Shown here in pieces: positions 7,001 to 8,711 of a DNA stretch of 8,711 nt (within the stretch, counting starts at the first letter, position 1; every line of letters starts with the position of its first letter). Origin of the DNA: an uncultured Burkholderiales bacterium (lineage in GTDB: Bacteria; Pseudomonadota; Gammaproteobacteria; Burkholderiales; Burkholderiaceae_C); assembly GCA_903871865.1 (NCBI GenBank), contig CAIQIL010000005.1, positions 1 to 8,711 of the forward strand, written 5' to 3'. The translations under genes and the position numbers were made by a program. Below the pieces are notes generated by a model that did no database searches, was not told the origin of the DNA, and saw only the letters and a list, made by a program, of their open reading frames with translations.

Positions 7001-7999
7001 TCAGGCCTTCACGATGAAGCCCGGTGCGGCCTTGATCAAGCTGCGCGCGCGTTGGCGCCGGGCCTGAACCTCGGCCATGACCTGCTGGTCATCGTGCTCC
7101 GAGATGTCGCTGGCCTCGAAAGCGTCGTCGCTGCGCATGCTGGGCGGCGGCAGTGTGGCGTCCAGCCTCGCCACCTCGGCTTGCGCCATGGTGTGGCGCG
7201 GCGGCCAGTTTTTCAAAGTCCCGCGGCGCAGCAAGGCCAGGCTGGATTGCGCTGCGAAGGTGCGTTCCATCACGTGGGTCACCAGGCGCTTGTTGACGCG
7301 CTCGGTGACGATGACCGTCGAGCAGCGCGTGCCGTACAGGCCATTGCCCGAGCGGATGAAGGCCGAGGACAGCATCTTTTCCCATTCGGGCGAGACACCG
7401 GTGCGCGGCAGTTGCTCGTCGGGGGGCTGGGCGGGGTCGGCCAGGGCTTCGAAGAGGCTGTGCGCCAGCTCGTCGGCATCCTGGCTCTCGGGGATGGCGC
7501 TCTTGAGCCTGCCCTTGAGCGTCTGCACCTTGGGCCAGGGCGTGTTGAGCGCGGCGTTCGACAAGCCAAAGATGCCGCGCTGCAGCCGTTCTGGATAGAC
7601 GCGGCGGTTGTTGATCCAGTAGCACTCGCCCTGGGCGAAATCCAGCGCGATCATGTTGAAGCCGTTGTGGCCCGACATGGCCAGGCGCGGCCAGAGCATG
7701 GACATGTGCAGGTCGCCCTGGAGCCACTGCGGCACGATTTGGCCGCGCGAGGGGGCTTGCGGGTCCATGTCGTTGGGATCGCGGATGTTGGTGACCATGC
7801 CCAGGCGCCCCAGGGCGGTCAGGCCCAGCCAGGTGCCGCCGGCTTGCAGGTCGCGGCCACCCAGGATGGCCGGGCCGCCGGCTTCGGGCTCCCACCAGCC
7901 CAGGCGCGCGGCGGGGCGGTCGAAGAACTCGTCTCGGTTGGCCGCCATCACGAAGGGGAAGCGGCTGCTTTGGTCAAGGGCGAAGGCAATGAGGCACAT
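7001..7999 (-). CDS. NRDE-family protein (TANGO2 / DUF833 homologue)
   Basis: This 332-residue protein begins MCLIAFALD and carries the family signature Asn-Arg-Asp-Glu at residues 21-24, followed by FFDRP (25-29), GGRDLQAGGTWLG (47-59) and VTNIRDP (69-75). Near residue 210-225, SGNGLYGTRCSTVIV also fits the family. Homologues include human TANGO2; the biochemical role is unsettled, with proposals around haem and acyl-lipid metabolism. The invariant Cys2 would become N-terminal after Met removal, as in Ntn-type hydrolases, but that is a structural inference. The recognisable domain ends near residue 248 (RTF); the remaining 84 or so residues, charged and partly low in complexity, make the protein longer than usual (about 250-280). 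ATG 7999 is supported by an AGGA site 6 nt upstream. The gene lies 9 nt after the DUF4936 gene and is probably coupled to it. It converges on the fusion gene with 18 nt between stops. Confidence 0.9.
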   Translation of the reverse strand: MCLIAFALDQSSRFPFVMAANRDEFFDRPAARLGWWEPEAGGPAILGGRDLQAGGTWLGLTALGRLGMVTNIRDPNDMDPQAPSRGQIVPQWLQGDLHMSMLWPRLAMSGHNGFNMIALDFAQGECYWINNRRVYPERLQRGIFGLSNAALNTPWPKVQTLKGRLKSAIPESQDADELAHSLFEALADPAQPPDEQLPRTGVSPEWEKMLSSAFIRSGNGLYGTRCSTVIVTERVNKRLVTHVMERTFAAQSSLALLRRGTLKNWPPRHTMAQAEVARLDATLPPPSMRSDDAFEASDISEHDDQQVMAEVQARRQRARSLIKAAPGFIVKA

Positions 8000-8004
8000 A
8001 CAGA

Positions 8005-8010
8005 TTCCTC
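8005..8010 (-). promoter_or_regulatory. Ribosome binding site of the NRDE gene, overlapping the upstream stop codon
   Basis: Read on the minus strand, GAGGAA (8010 to 8005) lies 5 nt before ATG 7999. The TGA stop of the DUF4936 gene (8011 to 8009) shares bases with it: the strand reads GCG-TGA-GGA-ATC-TGT-ATG. A ribosome finishing the first gene would sit directly on the start site of the second, the usual layout for translational coupling. Confidence 0.7.
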
Positions 8011-8350
8011 ACGCGGTGTGCGTGGTCAACGGCGTGGTCAGCGGCTCGAAGGTTTCGACATGACGGACGCCGATCAGCCCTGCCGGCAGCGCACTGGCCT
8101 GGGCCGCGATGGCCTGTGCGATCAAGGGGGAGACCCCTTCCGGGTGCGCATAAATTTCCATCCAGGTGTCTTCGGCCACCTCGGTCTGCGCTGCGGCATC
8201 GGCGCGGCGCATCAACTGGGTTTGCAGACCAGGCCATTGCTGCGTCAGCACGGCCTGCATCTGCTGGACGGCCAGGGCAGCGACCGGGCGGTTCGCGTGG
8301 GGCACCCGGTAGTACACGAATTGGGCGAGCGAGGCGGTGTGGCAGGGCAT
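8009..8350 (-). CDS. DUF4936 family protein
   Basis: This small 113-residue protein has no known biochemical function. I recognise it from FVYYRVP (11-17), TWMEIYAHPEGV (62-73) and RHVETFEPL (96-104), which recur in the Betaproteobacterial DUF4936 family. The layout (strand, long helix with LAVQQMQAVL, LMRRAD strand, WMEIY strand, helix, HVE-F strand) looks like a compact alpha/beta, ferredoxin-like domain. There is no signal peptide, membrane segment or obvious catalytic motif. ATG 8350 is the natural start because the conserved part begins ten codons later; no clear Shine-Dalgarno sequence lies before it. Its stop overlaps the ribosome binding site of the NRDE gene. Family assignment rests on remembered motifs, so it is good but not certain. 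Confidence 0.78.
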   Translation of the reverse strand: MPCHTASLAQFVYYRVPHANRPVAALAVQQMQAVLTQQWPGLQTQLMRRADAAAQTEVAEDTWMEIYAHPEGVSPLIAQAIAAQASALPAGLIGVRHVETFEPLTTPLTTHTA

Positions 8351-8494
8351 GGGGGCGGGGTGTCCGGCATGTCAGGCATGTCGATCAGACTGCGCACAGC
8401 GTACCCCATGACGTTCTGCTTGGCCGCCGACCGCGGCAGCCCCTGGAAGCAAGCGCGGTCGAATGCCGTTAAGGATTTGACAGGGCGCGCGCAT
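8351..8494. other. Intergenic region, 144 nt, with a short direct repeat
   Basis: This separates the putative ygfZ end from the DUF4936 gene. GGCATGTC occurs twice in a 9-nt period (8366-8373 and 8375-8382), just upstream of the DUF4936 start. I found no convincing promoter, terminator with a T run, or protein-coding frame with family features. A minus-strand frame does run through it, but it continues out of frame into the DUF4936 gene and looks like a shadow. Confidence 0.4.
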
Positions 8495-8711
8495 TCATGC
8501 CGACGGCGGCTCCAGCGGCAGTTCGTAGGGCAGGGCAGCCCAGCGCAGCAGGGGGCCTTCGGCCGAGCCAGCGCGCACGGGCGTTTGCCAAGCCGCGAGC
8601 TTGATCTCCACCAAGGCCGAGTGCGCCGCGCTGGGCGCACTGCCGTCGCTGGACGGGATCGCAGCGGACTGGACCACCAGGCCCGCGGGCTGGCCCGGGT
8701 CGCTCTCGGCG
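8495..8711 (-). CDS. C-terminal end of a probable YgfZ/GcvT-like folate-binding protein (5' part outside window)
   Basis: The minus-strand frame is open from the window edge (first complete codon at 8710) to TGA at 8497-8495; a GTG at 8677 is most likely internal. About 71 residues are visible. They read as beta strands: GQPAGLVVQSAA, then ALVEIKLAAW, and end with LLRWAALPYELPLEPPSA. A G-x-VV strand, a LVE-x-KLA-AW strand and a terminal LPY-x-LP are what I expect from the C-terminal barrel of YgfZ proteins, which act in repair or assembly of iron-sulfur enzymes using tetrahydrofolate. The diagnostic YgfZ motif (K-G-C-Y-x-G-Q-E) lies upstream and is not in the window, so this is only a moderate call. 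The Ser/Ala/Pro-rich stretch near residues 17-29 of the visible part looks like a loop insertion. Confidence 0.5.
   Translation of the reverse strand, partial: AESDPGQPAGLVVQSAAIPSSDGSAPSAAHSALVEIKLAAWQTPVRAGSAEGPLLRWAALPYELPLEPPSA

Noticed and set aside
7004..7021. Hairpin at the 3' end of the NRDE gene as terminator for the fatty-acid operon
   Set aside because: The stem (GGC plus TTCA against TGAA plus GCC) has a bulged base and no T run after it. It lies in coding sequence, so it is not convincing.
8423..8437. GCCGC/GCGGC stem as terminator of the putative ygfZ gene
   Set aside because: The stem is only 5 bp with no T run on the minus strand; such short GC palindromes are expected by chance in this composition.
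8477..8482. TTGACA on the plus strand between the two minus-strand genes
   Set aside because: There is no -10-like sequence at 16-18 nt and no plus-strand gene downstream in the window.
8245..8640. Minus-strand frame covering the gap and overlapping DUF4936 and ygfZ
   Set aside because: It overlaps two better-supported genes in another frame and shows no family features. The short MPDMPD run comes from the 9-nt DNA repeat.

Overview
The window is GC-rich DNA (about two thirds G+C by eye) with tightly packed genes. It looks like chromosome of a betaproteobacterium of the order Burkholderiales, probably near Comamonadaceae. Three things suggest this: the DUF4936-type gene (a family I know mainly from Betaproteobacteria), the DUF4936/NRDE pair beside what looks like the end of ygfZ, and the style of the fatty-acid genes. 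The genus cannot be fixed from the sequence alone. I saw no tRNA, rRNA, insertion sequence, CRISPR array, prophage gene or attachment site. Base composition is even throughout, so nothing suggests recent transfer.

Left part, plus strand (1-6982): a fatty acyl-CoA metabolism cluster. It opens with the C-terminal part of a TetR-family regulator (PsrA-like; its N-terminal DNA-binding domain lies outside the window), which ends at a good intrinsic terminator. Then come a two-domain, high-molecular-weight FabG-type 3-ketoacyl reductase (656-2065), a double-hotdog MaoC-type enoyl-CoA hydratase (2097-2957), a FadI-like thiolase (2989-4281), a FadD-type long-chain acyl-CoA ligase (4357-6096) and a fusion of a YbgC/FadM-type thioesterase with a GNAT acetyltransferase (6119-6982). 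Gaps are 31, 31, 75 and 22 nt, as in an operon. The 75-nt gap before fadD holds a perfect 7-bp inverted repeat and a promoter-like sequence, so fadD may be partly independent.

Taken together the enzymes can activate a free fatty acid to its CoA ester (FadD), interconvert enoyl-, 3-hydroxy- and 3-ketoacyl-CoA (MaoC and FabG), cleave or build chains at the 3-keto level (thiolase), and release free acid (thioesterase). No acyl-CoA dehydrogenase is present here. The MaoC/large FabG/thiolase trio resembles the mycobacterial htdX-fabG4-fadA2 locus.

Right part, minus strand (7001-8711): a second, convergent transcription unit read toward the cluster. In transcription order it holds the 3' end of a gene that looks like ygfZ (8495 to beyond the window), a 144-nt gap, a DUF4936 gene (8009-8350) and an NRDE/TANGO2-family gene (7001-7999). 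The last two are probably translationally coupled, because the ribosome binding site of the second overlaps the stop codon of the first. Only 18 nt separate the two converging units.

No entirely new system was found. The most unusual item is the thioesterase-GNAT fusion; next are the inverted repeat sitting on a promoter-like element before fadD and the long C-terminal extension of the NRDE protein.
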